NCBI GenBank assembly: GCA_025667525.1 | Contig: CM046879.1 | Span: 357,926,752 to 357,990,751 of the forward strand | Source of the DNA: Glebionis coronaria | Lineage: Eukaryota; Streptophyta; Magnoliopsida; Asterales; Asteraceae | Direction of reading: 5' to 3' | Length of the DNA: 64,000 nt | In this document: positions 12,890 to 23,240 of the stretch, piece after piece | Position numbering within the stretch: the first letter of the stretch is position 1 | Layout: every line of letters begins with the position of its first letter | The notes under the pieces: generated by a model | The model's database searches: none | Seen by the model: the letters and a program-made list of their open reading frames with translations, nothing else | Told to the model about the DNA's origin: nothing | Position numbers and translations under genes: made by a program

Positions 12890-12905
12890 CCCGCTCTGAT
12901 ACAAA
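12890..12905 (-). other. Primer-binding site of G (tRNA-iMet type)
   Basis: The minus strand reads TTGTATCAGAGCGGG next to the LTR end, close to the usual TGGTATCAGAGC that pairs with initiator tRNA-Met. Confidence 0.8.
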
Positions 12906-12906
12906 T

Positions 12907-14101
12907 TGTAGAAACTAGAAGGGGGGGGGGGGGTTGAATAGTTTCTTATATTTACTTGTTAAAAGATGGTTTTCAAAAAATCCTTTTTCTCAAAAACTTA
13001 GACTTAAGGAAATATGTGAAATCTTCTTATGCACAATATGAACAATGATAGTGTAACTAATACTAACTAATGCATATGCACAAAGAATAAAGAATGTAAT
13101 GAGTTAAGGGTAAAGAAAGATCAAACCAAACACCAAGGATTTATAGTGGTTCGACAACGAAGCTCACTCCTTGTTCCTACTCCACTCCTCGAGTACTCCT
13201 TACTCGAGAGTTCACTACACAACAAGCTTCATATGGTTTAGAAAACCGTACACGTTGCTTAACCAATTTCCGACTCTAAGCTAAAAGTCGAGCCCTAATC
13301 GTAGCTAGGACCAATCTACACAACTATACTTAGTACATACACAACTTCCAAATAGACACAACTACTTGGATCTTCACAACTATGACACAACAACAAATGT
13401 ATAAGATTTGATCTTCAAATGATCTTTGGTGGTGGACTCAACACTTCACAAGGATAGTGTTCTTCTCTTTGCACTTGAAGAGAAAGGGATTGATGGAATA
13501 TATTCACTTCTAAACAAGTAGTAATCAATCAAATGATCAAGGATTTGAGTGATTTAAGAAGTATGTTTGAATCTGGAAATTTATGTGTAAAAGAGGTGAA
13601 TAGAAAATCTGAGAAAAGGTCCATTATTTATAGCACAAAGGGCCAACGGCTATATCTGCCCGCGGTTCCTTATCTCAGCCGGATGTACCTTATCGATAAG
13701 GAACCGCCTAGGCACTAGGGAACCGACGGAGTAGACTCTGCTCCCTTTTGTCCATTAGTGGTGGAGGTCTTATCTGATTATAAAATATCCTGAAAGAATA
13801 TTTCAAATCAAAAAAGAATATGCCGTTTTCAAATTTTCAAATATTTAATTTAATAAAACATTTTCTTAAAAATAAAGTTTAATAAAAAACTTGTCACACT
13901 TAATAAAAGGTGAGTTTTAAGAAAAGATTAAATCACTTGATCACTTGATTAAGGTTAGTACTTTTTTATTCATACCTTAAGTGAAAATGGGTAAAATGAA
14001 AAATACTTGAACTCAAGAATTCATTTTTCGTTGTTTTCGTAAATGCATGTTTTTACATATTGTCGTAATCAAAACTAAGCGAGACCGAAAAATGTAAGTA
14101 A
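12907..14101 (-). mobile_element. G 5' LTR, outer end truncated
   Basis: It matches 5038-6259 but stops near 14101, about 27 bp short of the expected TGTTAATGC end. It contains TATA at 13626-13633, the palindromic module at 13659-13730, and a run of 13 G at 12921-12933 where the left LTR has GGGGGTGGGG. Confidence 0.88.
13659..13730 (-). repeat. GGTTCCTTATC / GATAAGGAACC module, LTR copy 2
   Basis: This is the same module as at 5790-5860, with the core palindrome slightly changed (GTACCTTATC-GATAAGGAACC). It lies just upstream of the TATA box of the promoter-active LTR. Confidence 0.85.
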
Positions 14102-14793
14102 ATTTGGATCGGGGGACACGTACCATCTCAGTTATTGTTGTTTGACTTGGTACCAAGGGGATGTTGACAAGGCGGGGCCTTGGGATTGGTTCATAGGTGT
14201 ATGAGCGCTTATGGGACCATGGTTATTGGTAAGGCTTAGAGCCTTGGAATTATGGTTATTGGTAAGGCTTTGAGCCTTGGATTTGTGGTGATTGGTTAAT
14301 CTTGAATGCTAGTTGTTAATACATAATTGTAGCACATTGTCCATATGTTCTTTTGTTAATGGTTGTTATTCACAGCTTATAACAGATTTGGCGTTGGAGT
14401 CTAAACCTATGACTCTCACCAACATTCTGTTGACGCGTTTTAGTGTCTCTTTCAGGTGAGAATGTGGTTAAGCGTGAGAATAGGAGTGGCTAGCTGGAAG
14501 GCTTAGGATTGCATTTGGAGGAACCCCCTTTCCTCTTAGTCTGTATTTATGTTTGAATAAGTGATACTTTGTAGACACCTATATGTTTGTTATTTGTTAA
14601 TTGTATGTCTTTGGTAAGAGGTAGACCTGTTACCTACTTACCTAGACGCCTGCATTGTTTGAGATATCTTCATGATATTGTGTCACCATGTATGATATTT
14701 CCATTTCATTTATTTATCTCTATAGACACGTTATTGTTGTGATGATATCCATACGTCGCTCCCAATATTCCGCCATAGTGGGGTGTGACAGAA

Positions 14794-14811
14794 TGGTATC
14801 AGAGCCAATGG
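14794..14811 (+). other. Primer-binding site of F (tRNA-iMet type)
   Basis: TGGTATCAGAGCCAATGG lies three bases after the 5' LTR end. This is the classic initiator tRNA-Met site and shows F is plus-oriented. Confidence 0.9.
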
Positions 14812-15594
14812 TTATAGAGAATTAGGTTGCCTAGCCTAGTCTATAGCTTAAGGATCCCGGCATATAGGCGTCATAGGATTACGTGTGGTCTTGATTGTAT
14901 TATCCTAAATTTTATTTTTTGTGAATTTTGACTAGTATGAGTTGAACTGTAGTTGCCAATACTTAGTCATCTGTTAATTTCTGTTTTGCTTTTGATATAT
15001 AAATTACTTTCACCATAGTAAGTTATTTGGTGTACATAATGTATAGTATTTTTCTTTTGATGTTTAAGTCATGTTCCCTAAGAATCATGTGGTGATTCGA
15101 GTTACTAGGAGTAGGTGGATAGGAAGGATCTTAAGTTGTTTCCACTCTTATGGGCGACATGACTGATAACTGATTATGATGTTGTGTTGGAGTTTGTCTA
15201 TGCTGTTTTAGCTAGACTATGGATTTATATATTCCAAGAGTTAGACTATATTCTTTTAATAGATGGAGTTTTTGACCTTATTGTTTATGTGGTTATGAGC
15301 TTATGTGAGTAGATGGATGTTTGTGTTATATGTTGTATTGATTCTTATAAGTGTCATCATAGGAGAGAGTGCATTGAAGAAAGGGTAATTATATAAGTAT
15401 GGTGGCCAACATAGTTATACAAGTACCACAAGTTCAATGGGTTTTTAAGTATGATTTCATGAAAGAGGGTTAGTACATGCTTGTATTTGATGACATGTGG
15501 ATTTTTGGGTATATGTATAATATATGGGTTTATGTGATGGCTGTCTACCATATGGCTATTTTTTAGTGTGTTATCATGTTGTGTGATTATGGGG

Positions 15595-15887
15595 TGTAGG
15601 TCCATAGTTTCTTAGGATTTAGCCATCTATGATTTACCTATTGAAATGGATGGAAAGGAGGAAGATGAACTAGAGAGAGAAAGGAGAGAAGGACGGAGTA
15701 GATAGAGAAAGTAAAAGTAGATTAATTAAAAATGTCAATTACAAAGTGAGCAACCCCTCCTAACCTGCTAGGAGGGGGCTTATATAGCCGACCCTACATG
15801 TGGGCTATATGGACTATATTGGATCACGAGCCCAATATCATTAGAGTGACCGATCCTTTCTAAATACGTAAAAACGTATTTCCAACA
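15595..15887 (-). mobile_element. Solo LTR (293 bp) with tgggg TSDs
   Basis: The sequence runs TGTAGGTCC...TTTCCAACA and is flanked by tgggg at 15590-15594 and 15888-15892. Minus-strand reading gives a typical LTR start TGTTGGAAATACG, a TATA box, a hairpin and a CT-rich leader ending CTCTCTCTAG. There is no second LTR or interior, so it is a solo LTR left by recombination, or a very small element. Family not identified. Confidence 0.8.
15754..15791 (-). promoter_or_regulatory. Solo LTR core promoter: TATA plus hairpin
   Basis: The minus strand reads GGCTATATAAGCC followed directly by a perfect 9-bp stem, CCCCTCCTA (plus 15754-15762) with TAGGAGGGG (15769-15777), loop of 6. CACATGTA lies just upstream of the TATA. 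The same arrangement is seen in the H LTRs. Confidence 0.7.
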
Positions 15888-17959
15888 TGGGGTCACACGA
15901 TATGGACTGGTTTTAGTGATGGGTTTTATGCCTTGTTGTAAGATAGTGATTACTCGTATGAAAAAACGTGTATGACGCGATTGATTGATCTGACATGTAT
16001 GGTAACGAGTATGTTTTGGGTGATTTAATTGGTATATATATGCGGATGTATATATACTAGTATGTGTTAAGTTATGATATATGGTCGTTCAATAGTTATT
16101 AGAACTTGAACGTACCTTGTGTTTGCTCGTGTTTTATGGTGCTGGAGTTTGATGGAGGTCCAACGACGTTTTGAGTCATTTGATGTCTGTCTACATTTGG
16201 GTATGTATTTTAATTAATGAGAACTACTAAATTTTCTTGCAAGTAAGTCTGGCTAATTATAGGAAAACGATTTTGAAAATAATTTGTAAGTGTATGGTAT
16301 GATATCGTGCATTATATATCTTTTATATAAGTTTGTGGTAGTAAGTTATAAAAAAACTATCTTGAAAATAATTGGATTAGTTTTCTAAGTAACCTGTGAT
16401 AATACATTTTAAAGGGTGAATAAATTTTACAATGATTTTCTTAAGTGGAGTTAAAATTTTAGAAGTATTTAACTAGACGGAAAGAGTAAAAAGGGAGATT
16501 TTATTATAGTAATGATAATAATAACACCACACCTTGTAAACTTGTAATAGTTTAGTTAAAACCAGCCTAAATGGATTATATAAAATAATACTAATAATAA
16601 TCATATAGATTAAAATGAAAGGAAAAAAACACTATATTTTATAAACATGTATTGGTTTCATAATAACAAGCGAAATAAGTTTAATATGGGTAAACAAGAT
16701 AATGGTTAGAATAAGATTGTAGTATAGCAACTAGTTGATATCCTTGATAACTTATTGAAGATAAAAGATGAGTTTATGGTTAAAAATGAGTATGATTGAT
16801 TTTAGTAGTATTGAAGTTTGGTTCTTATGAGAAGTGACTAATTGGGACAAAAGTTTAAAATTTTCTAAGGTATCGAAATTTGTTAATACTAATTATGACG
16901 AGTCTAATTTTTCATTGTTGGCACACTCCATTGATATTTCGGATTACATTGTTTTGTTTTAAGTTGTTTTCGCTAGGGTTCATTTTACCCTATATTTTAT
17001 TTTGGGACACGATTGTTTGGAATTCTTTTGGTACACGTCATGATTGAGTTATACGGTTGTGGAAACGTTAGGGTGAGAGGATAGAGTTGGGTAGTATTAC
17101 TTATGGTTAGATATTAGAATGGAGATATGTGTTTTGGTTTAAAGGTTGTGTTGAAGGAATGATTAATATTTATGGAGTTTTGAAACTTAGATTGGTTACA
17201 GGAATAAAGGAGTAAGTAAACTTAGTTGACTGGTCGTGGGAACGAGATGTCATGCTATGAGAAGTTGGTTGAAGTACCATTAGGAGATTGATGAAAGTAC
17301 TAGCGGATGTGAGGGTAGAGTAGAAAGTTTATACCAATGGAAAGATTGGTAATACAAGGTTTTGGCCAAGTATGAAAATTTGTTCGTCTCGATTCAATTC
17401 GAATTGATCTCCGGTTAAAAGTGTGACTCAGTCGTTCTTGGTGGAAAATAAAATGGTATGATTATCTATTCTACTAAAAAGGTAAATGCGCAAAATAATA
17501 ACAATAAGCTAAAAGCAATTAACTAATAAAAACAAAACAATATAAATAAATAAAACGTGAATTTATAACGAAACAATTAATAAAAATAAAAATAAAAGAC
17601 GAAATTAACTATCGACTCAAAAATAAAGTTTTACTTAATGAAAAAGGAGAGAATAAAACTAAAATGGTCCTTTAAAGCTAAACGAGGCAAAACCTAAAGC
17701 GGGTACTAAATAAAAGATAAAAATTGAACTTTACGAAAAAATATTAATTTTAAAAATAGACGAAAAATTCAACTAAAAATACGTAACTTTCAAAATAAAA
17801 AATGGAACAACTTTCAGATAAAACTAAACAATTACGGAACAATACTAATAAATAAACAAGTTAGCAGGCAGGCAGGTGGAAGCTGCCAGGCTAGCACCTC
17901 AATTTGGCGAAAAAATTTAAGCTGCCAAGTACACACGACAATTCTCTGCGCTTGCTACA

Positions 17960-18350
17960 GTATATTTCGGAATAAATTTCCGAATAAATTTCAAGCAGGC
18001 AGGAAGGCACCTCTAATTTCTTCGGAATATGCTACAGTGGTTTTCAGAAATTTCATATCTTCGGAATAATCATTTTCACAACTTTCTTCGGAATATTGAT
18101 TTCTTCGGAAAAAAGTTCGCAATAATGATTTTGTCGGAAAAAAGTTTGAAATATCAGTTTTTTTCGGAATAAAAATGATTTCAGAAAAATGCATCTTCGG
18201 AAAAATGACTTTTTCGGAATAATTGGTTTTCAGAGAAATCTTCGGAATAAGAATAAATTCAGAGAAAATAAAAATTTCGGAAAAAGAGGCAATTTTCAAA
18301 GAAATGACAAATTCAGAGAGATAACAAATTCAGAGAAATAACAAATTTCG
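17960..18350. repeat. TTCGGAA cluster in H 3' LTR
   Basis: About eleven exact TTCGGAA copies, spaced irregularly by roughly 15-45 bp, with related CAGAGAAAT words. The other LTR has the same cluster at 23870-24240. These are not canonical heat-shock elements, since the two halves are separated by one base instead of two. Confidence 0.85.
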
Positions 18351-19053
18351 GAATAATAAACCCTAATCCGAAAACATGAAAAATAAAAGATACAGTACAC
18401 AAAAAATCAGAAATTAAGCCACGAATAAGCTAAAATCAAATAATCAATCTACCAAAACTTAACCTAAAACACTTTTAAGAAAAACTAATTTAACCACAAA
18501 TCAAAAACTTGAAAAATACTAATAAATCTATGAATTAAAAATTAACTTTTTATAAAATAAACTAATAAGCACTTATCTAAAAACTTAACCAAATTGATTT
18601 TTAAAAAAAGCTAATAAGCCAAAATTTAAAAACTTTTAAAAACACTAAATAATAAAAATATTTAAAAACAACTTTTTATAAGAATTAACTAAAAAGCACT
18701 TAATTAAAAATAAGAAAATTAACACAATAAGCACTAAAACACTATAAGCTATAAAAATCAAACACATAAAAAACAATAAGCACAATCAATCAAAAGCATC
18801 AATAAATCAATAAACATCAAGATTAAGCAACTACATGATCATCTAAATCAACACAAGATTAATAATAAAGAAAAGAAGGATGAGAATGATTAATTGAAAT
18901 GCTTGATTAAGATTAAGATTAAGATCTAATACAAGATTAATGAAAAGATTAAAACATTAAAACAAAGCTAGAGAGAGAAAGTATATTAATCTACTCCTAA
19001 TCCTAAAACTAATCTACTCCTAATTTTCTAACCACAAAATCTAATTAACTAAC

Positions 19054-19087
19054 ACCCTCCTAATGACATATTAGGAGGGTATTTATA
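19054..19087 (-). promoter_or_regulatory. H 3' LTR core promoter: TATA plus hairpin
   Basis: The minus strand reads CTATAAATA, followed at once by a 10-bp stem (CCCTCCTAAT pairing with ATTAGGAGGG, loop of 5). CACATGTA lies about 10 bp upstream of the TATA. The hairpin fills the interval where the transcription start is expected. An identical copy is at 24963-24996. Confidence 0.7.
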
Positions 19088-19523
19088 GGAGGAGTACATG
19101 TGATGCTTTCTTCATTCTATCTTTTTGTCTCGGCCTCGATTTAAATTCTTTGTCTTTCTCGACGTCGTCTCGTGATTTCTCGATATAAATTGAACTCGTC
19201 TTATAATTTTTTTCTTTAATTAGACTTGCTTCTTCGACTTCATTAAACTTTCGTCTTTAGACTTTTTCTTCGATAAATCTTCATAATAGGCCTTGGACTT
19301 CCGTTCTTTTTGCACTCTTGATCTTTTGACTTCGTCTTTTCTCGTTTTCTTCGATAAAAACTCGTGATAGCCCGTGTTTTCTCCCTTTTTCATATTTTTA
19401 TCCTGAAACACAATAAAAACACAAACCACGCATAATTCCGACTTTTATGACATAAAATACACGTTTTGGTTTTGTTATTATTGGAAATAAGTGGTAAAAG
19501 GATAAGTGTTTTCACACTTATTA

Positions 19524-19540
19524 AATCCCCTACACTTGAC
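19524..19540 (-). other. Polypurine tract of H
   Basis: The minus strand reads AAGTGTAGGGGATTT next to the LTR. The core (plus CCCCTACACTT) recurs at 21069, 21124 and 21363 inside H. Confidence 0.7.
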
Positions 19541-21468
19541 CATTGCAATGCCCTCATGCAATGCATTAATTTCAAAGCACGGTTTACATTTTTCAACATA
19601 AATAACCCACCTTGGCCTTTATTAAATACTAAACACTAAGGAAACTAAAGGACAGGAATATATACAAAATAAGTAAAGAAATCAAAGACTTACATTGGGG
19701 TTTTGGTTGTCATGAATGTTTATCATCCTCAAGTTTCACGTTCTCCACACCAAGCTTATAAACGAGATCATTATTATTATAAGTTAGCAAACTAACACAA
19801 ATTCATGTCGCCCAATTATTCACTTAGACTCCCTTATTCCTAGGTGTATCTCTTATATTTTATTATTGTCTTGAATGATCACGAGGATGCATTGTTGACT
19901 TATTTCGATAGTTATTTAGACTGAAAATAAAGTAGGACGATTTAATCAATAGTTAGCTAAAGGACAAAATCTTTTAAAACTTCTTTTCGGGACCTCATAA
20001 AGTTCATATCTTGGCATAACTCGCTTCACGATTTGAGACCTTTCTCGAACCGATATTTGGCAGCGACTTCATAATTCAAATCTTGAGAGACGTTCATGAA
20101 ATAATGGTATTCTCTTCATAATAGGAATTTATTCACTTGAAGTTTTTGAGAGATTCTTCATACTTGGACCACGACTTCTTTATTTTTCTCCAATCTTTAC
20201 TTGGGATTTTGATATACAACGATCCGCCTCCTTTTAGGACTTGGATCTATTTATCCTCATACCTTGCTAGGGTCTTTTTGGATAGACTTCTCCATGATCT
20301 TTAGGGGAGTATTTGCTTTTCTTCGTGTGTCTCGATAAGTTATGCTTTGGCTATGAACTCTAATTAATACTGAGCAACTTTTAAACGATCTTGTGCTAGA
20401 AGCTAAGTAACTTTTCAAATCGTACAACCTTACTTATTGCAATTAAATTTATTAACAAGTGATGGGAGAAAAAGATCATAATTAACTCACATAAACTCAT
20501 GAAATAATACCAAACTTATAATTGACTCTATCATCTCTCGTTCTCTACAATTTTAAAATCTCAAGGAATGAGACTCGTGGATGGTTAGCCAATTAAACCA
20601 AAGTTTTGGGTTTTCAAGTCATCTATAGGATCTTGCAACTTCTTCGACTTTTACAAGTTTAGAATTCGCATTTTAAAGTTCCCTTGATAAACGACTTTCT
20701 AGGATCAATTATAGGAACTTGCGAAAAGTTCTTGTTCTTAACCCGTAAGAGTTAAGACTTTCGCGTTTTAAAGTTCCCTATATAAAAGCCTAGCAAAACA
20801 TGACTTAAACACGTTAAGGATACTAGCTAAATCAAACTTAGATAAGTAAACTCGGGTTGAGTAAAAAGATTCACAACGTTAAAAAATTAAAACCACATTA
20901 TTAAAAATTTTATTCTAGCAAAATAAGTAAATAACGATAACAAAGGAAAATACTACTAAACTACTAGGCCAAAACAGATTAAAAAATTTGAAAAATGTCG
21001 AAAAATCAATTTTCCGGTTAAAATGAGGATAAATACAACGAAAAGGCTACTTAACTTCGATAGAAGTCCCCCTACACTTAATATAAACATTGTCCTCAAT
21101 GTTTAAGCATGTGGAAGTAACCTCCCCTACACTTAGGACATTATGCACGTTGTTTAAATCTTGCTAAGGAAGAGACAACTAAAGTGATTCCTATTTTAAT
21201 ATTGAAGAATATAAAATAGAGAATCAAAAGAGTTTAGGATAGAACCGGGAAGAAGGGTACACGGGATCACGGTTCGTCAAAAGTCATCAAGAATGGATCT
21301 TTGAAAGCTCGAATCCCTACACATGATAAGAAAGAAAAACAACAAACACATACTAGGGTCTCCCCCTACACTTATTAGAAAAACAGAATAAAAGGATAGA
21401 TAATCGGGTTGCCTCCCGAGAAGCGCTTGTTTTTGTTAACCGAGTCACGAGCCTGACTCATCCCCGAA
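19541..21468 (-). other. H 3' untranslated region, homologous to Athila C
   Basis: There is no gene. Blocks of this region match C at 48555-50640 in the same order: the purine tract followed by ccattgc.atgccctca; ttataagttag; gtatctcttatattttatt.ttgtcttgaatg.tcacgaggat; and attgtcctcaatgttt. The common end of the coding block (accgagt.a.gagc...gactc) matches C near 50610. This ties H to the Athila group. Confidence 0.75.
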
Positions 21469-23016
21469 TTAAATGGTCCATGGGGAAGCCTCGAATGTAA
21501 TACCAGGATCAAAGACCTTGTCCTCGTTCCCGGAGGAAAATACAATAGGAGAGGCTGGAGGATAAGTCTTGAAGGGTAGAAATGTCCTCTCAACATACGA
21601 AAAATATGTGAGGTTGTGATCCACGGGAGGTGGGGTGGGTAAAGGAAGCACATTGTCATCCCCCAAAGACAATGGATGTTGTCCAAGCGGCAAAGCCGTA
21701 AAGGTGTCAATCAAGGAATGGTCAATGTCACCCCCCGGGTCAAAGCACTCATCCTCGGTAATGGGTTCTAAAGGTTGGGATAAAAGGTGCTCGGGAGGGG
21801 GACTTGGGACAATATCTTCATGCAACAAATTATCAAAAAGAATATCCCCCTCCGTGTCATCATCATCAATACCCGGAGCTACTGAGAGAATGTCGATTTC
21901 CTCCATAGCCGTACCATTATTCTCAACTGAAGTAATAGACGGAGGTAAAGACTCAGAAATAGGAGCAGAATTCAACGCTTCAATTTTAGCAATAAGAAGA
22001 TGAACTTTCAGTAATTTGTCACGAAGAATAACGTCTTCCACCTCATCTACAAGATCAAGTTCAGTGGTGAATTTCTCGTATGTCGGAGAGAATAAATCAA
22101 CATCGCCGACAACGCCCGGAGGAGAAGGAGAAATTTCAAAAGTGAAATTATCATAGCATGGAGAAAAATCATCATCATTAAGAGCGACCTCTTCCGTAAG
22201 CTCAGCAAGAGTAGGCACATCACAAACCTCATCAAAGAATTCTTCGAGACCAAAATCACTAATCTCACTCGATGTATCACTATCCTTAGACGCATTAGGG
22301 ATATCAAGAGTAGGAGTAGTAATCTCAGAAGATGGGTTGAGATTATAGATATCATCCTCGTCATCATCATAATAGTAGTATGGACGCACAAGAGGAGGAG
22401 TATAATCACTAAGATTAGATACTTGCTCTTGTTGATGTCGCTTTTCCTCCTCCCTTGCTTCGCGTATGCTAGCTAATTATTGTTGAACGTATTGAAGTGT
22501 ATTCAAAAAATTGGATCGTTCTTCTTCACACATTCCAATAGAAGGTTGATGATCGAGGTTGTATTGTGGGGGCTCAAAATTTTGAAAATCGGAATTATAG
22601 CACGGATGTGGCTCATAGTAATTCATCGGTTGAGAAGAATTAGAACACGAAATTGGTTCATAATAATCCATCGGTGAAGAAAAATGAGGACACGAACTTG
22701 GCTCATAATAATTCATTGGCTGACAATAAGAAGTATCGTGAGGGCCCCCACAATTGTTGCAACACGGGTATTGAGAGAAACCCGGTGCATTTTGTTGATA
22801 TGGATCGTCATATATGGGAGAGGGTGAAATAGTGTCATTAGAAGAGAAGAATGAATTGAAGTATGAATTGATCGAATTGCACGATAGACAACGGCCAAAT
22901 TTGTAATTAGGGATATCCATTCCACACCGTTCGCATGAACACCATTGAAAGGATTGACTACCAGAAGATGGTTTTCCACACCCTACACAGTCAACAAACG
23001 AATCCATTAAGAACAA
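21469..23016 (-). pseudogene. H single ORF: Cys-rich zinc-knuckle and acidic protein, one in-frame stop
   Basis: Two open stretches in one frame, 23016-22480 and 22389-21469, are joined by readable codons and separated only by a TAA at 22477-22479, so this was about 510 codons. The likely start is the ATG at 23007. N-terminal part: CVGCG, WCSCERCG and CLSC cysteine pairs, then an Athila-like knuckle CCNNCGGPHDTSYC, then three tandem repeats built on PM(N/D)YYEP (about 22600-22740). C-terminal 300 residues are strongly acidic and end with YVERTFLPFKTYPPASP and EDKVFDPGI, phrases I recall from Asteraceae retroelement proteins. No protease, RT or integrase motif. A Gag-like RNA-binding role is possible. 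Confidence 0.72.
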
Positions 23017-23220
23017 TAAATAAGCAAGAAGAATATTTTTGGTGAAAAACTTTCGAAAAAGAAATGCTTTTAAGATTTTTCAAATGTTTTTGGATTTTTG
23101 AAATTTTTTATTTTTATGGATTTTTGAAAATTTTTGACACGAAAAAAAATAACGTTCACAATTGAACGGATCCCAAAATCCAACGCGTCTCTCACAAAAA
23201 ATCGTTAATCTTTACGAAAA

Positions 23221-23238
23221 GAGCCGGCAGCGGCGCCA
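23221..23238 (-). other. Primer-binding site of H (tRNA-Asp type)
   Basis: The minus strand reads TGGCGCCGCTGCCGGCTC, two bases inside the LTR. It matches the 3' end of plant tRNA-Asp for about 15 bases, the primer used by Athila elements. Confidence 0.88.
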
Positions 23239-23240
23239 TT

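Larger units (their letters stand above)
5038..14101 (-). mobile_element. Element G: Ty1/copia (SIRE-like) retrotransposon in the F LTR
   Basis: Near-identical LTRs of about 1.2 kb flank a gag-PR-INT-RT-RNaseH coding order on the minus strand. That order, with integrase before reverse transcriptase, defines Copia. The primer-binding site is iMet-type. The RT sequence around YVDDIIFGST and the large Gag-protease linker fit the SIRE clade, as I recall it. No TSD is visible: about 27 bp of the right LTR end and about 40 bp of the flanking F LTR are missing. Multiple frame changes make it inactive. Confidence 0.9.
14812..17349 (+). other. F leader and decayed gag region
   Basis: About 2.5 kb of AT-rich sequence between the F primer-binding site and insert H, containing one solo LTR (15595-15887). 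I see no recognisable Gag frame in either direction; it must be untranslated leader or gag beyond recognition. Confidence 0.5.
17350..19523 (-). mobile_element. H 3' LTR
   Basis: It matches 23241-25431 end to end. It contains about eleven exact TTCGGAA between 17965 and 18350, a TATA box at 19081-19087 and a hairpin at 19054-19080. Confidence 0.92.

Noticed and set aside
17960..18350. Heat-shock elements in the H LTR
   Set aside because: Heat-shock elements need TTC and GAA two bases apart in alternating blocks. Here they are one base apart (TTCGGAA).
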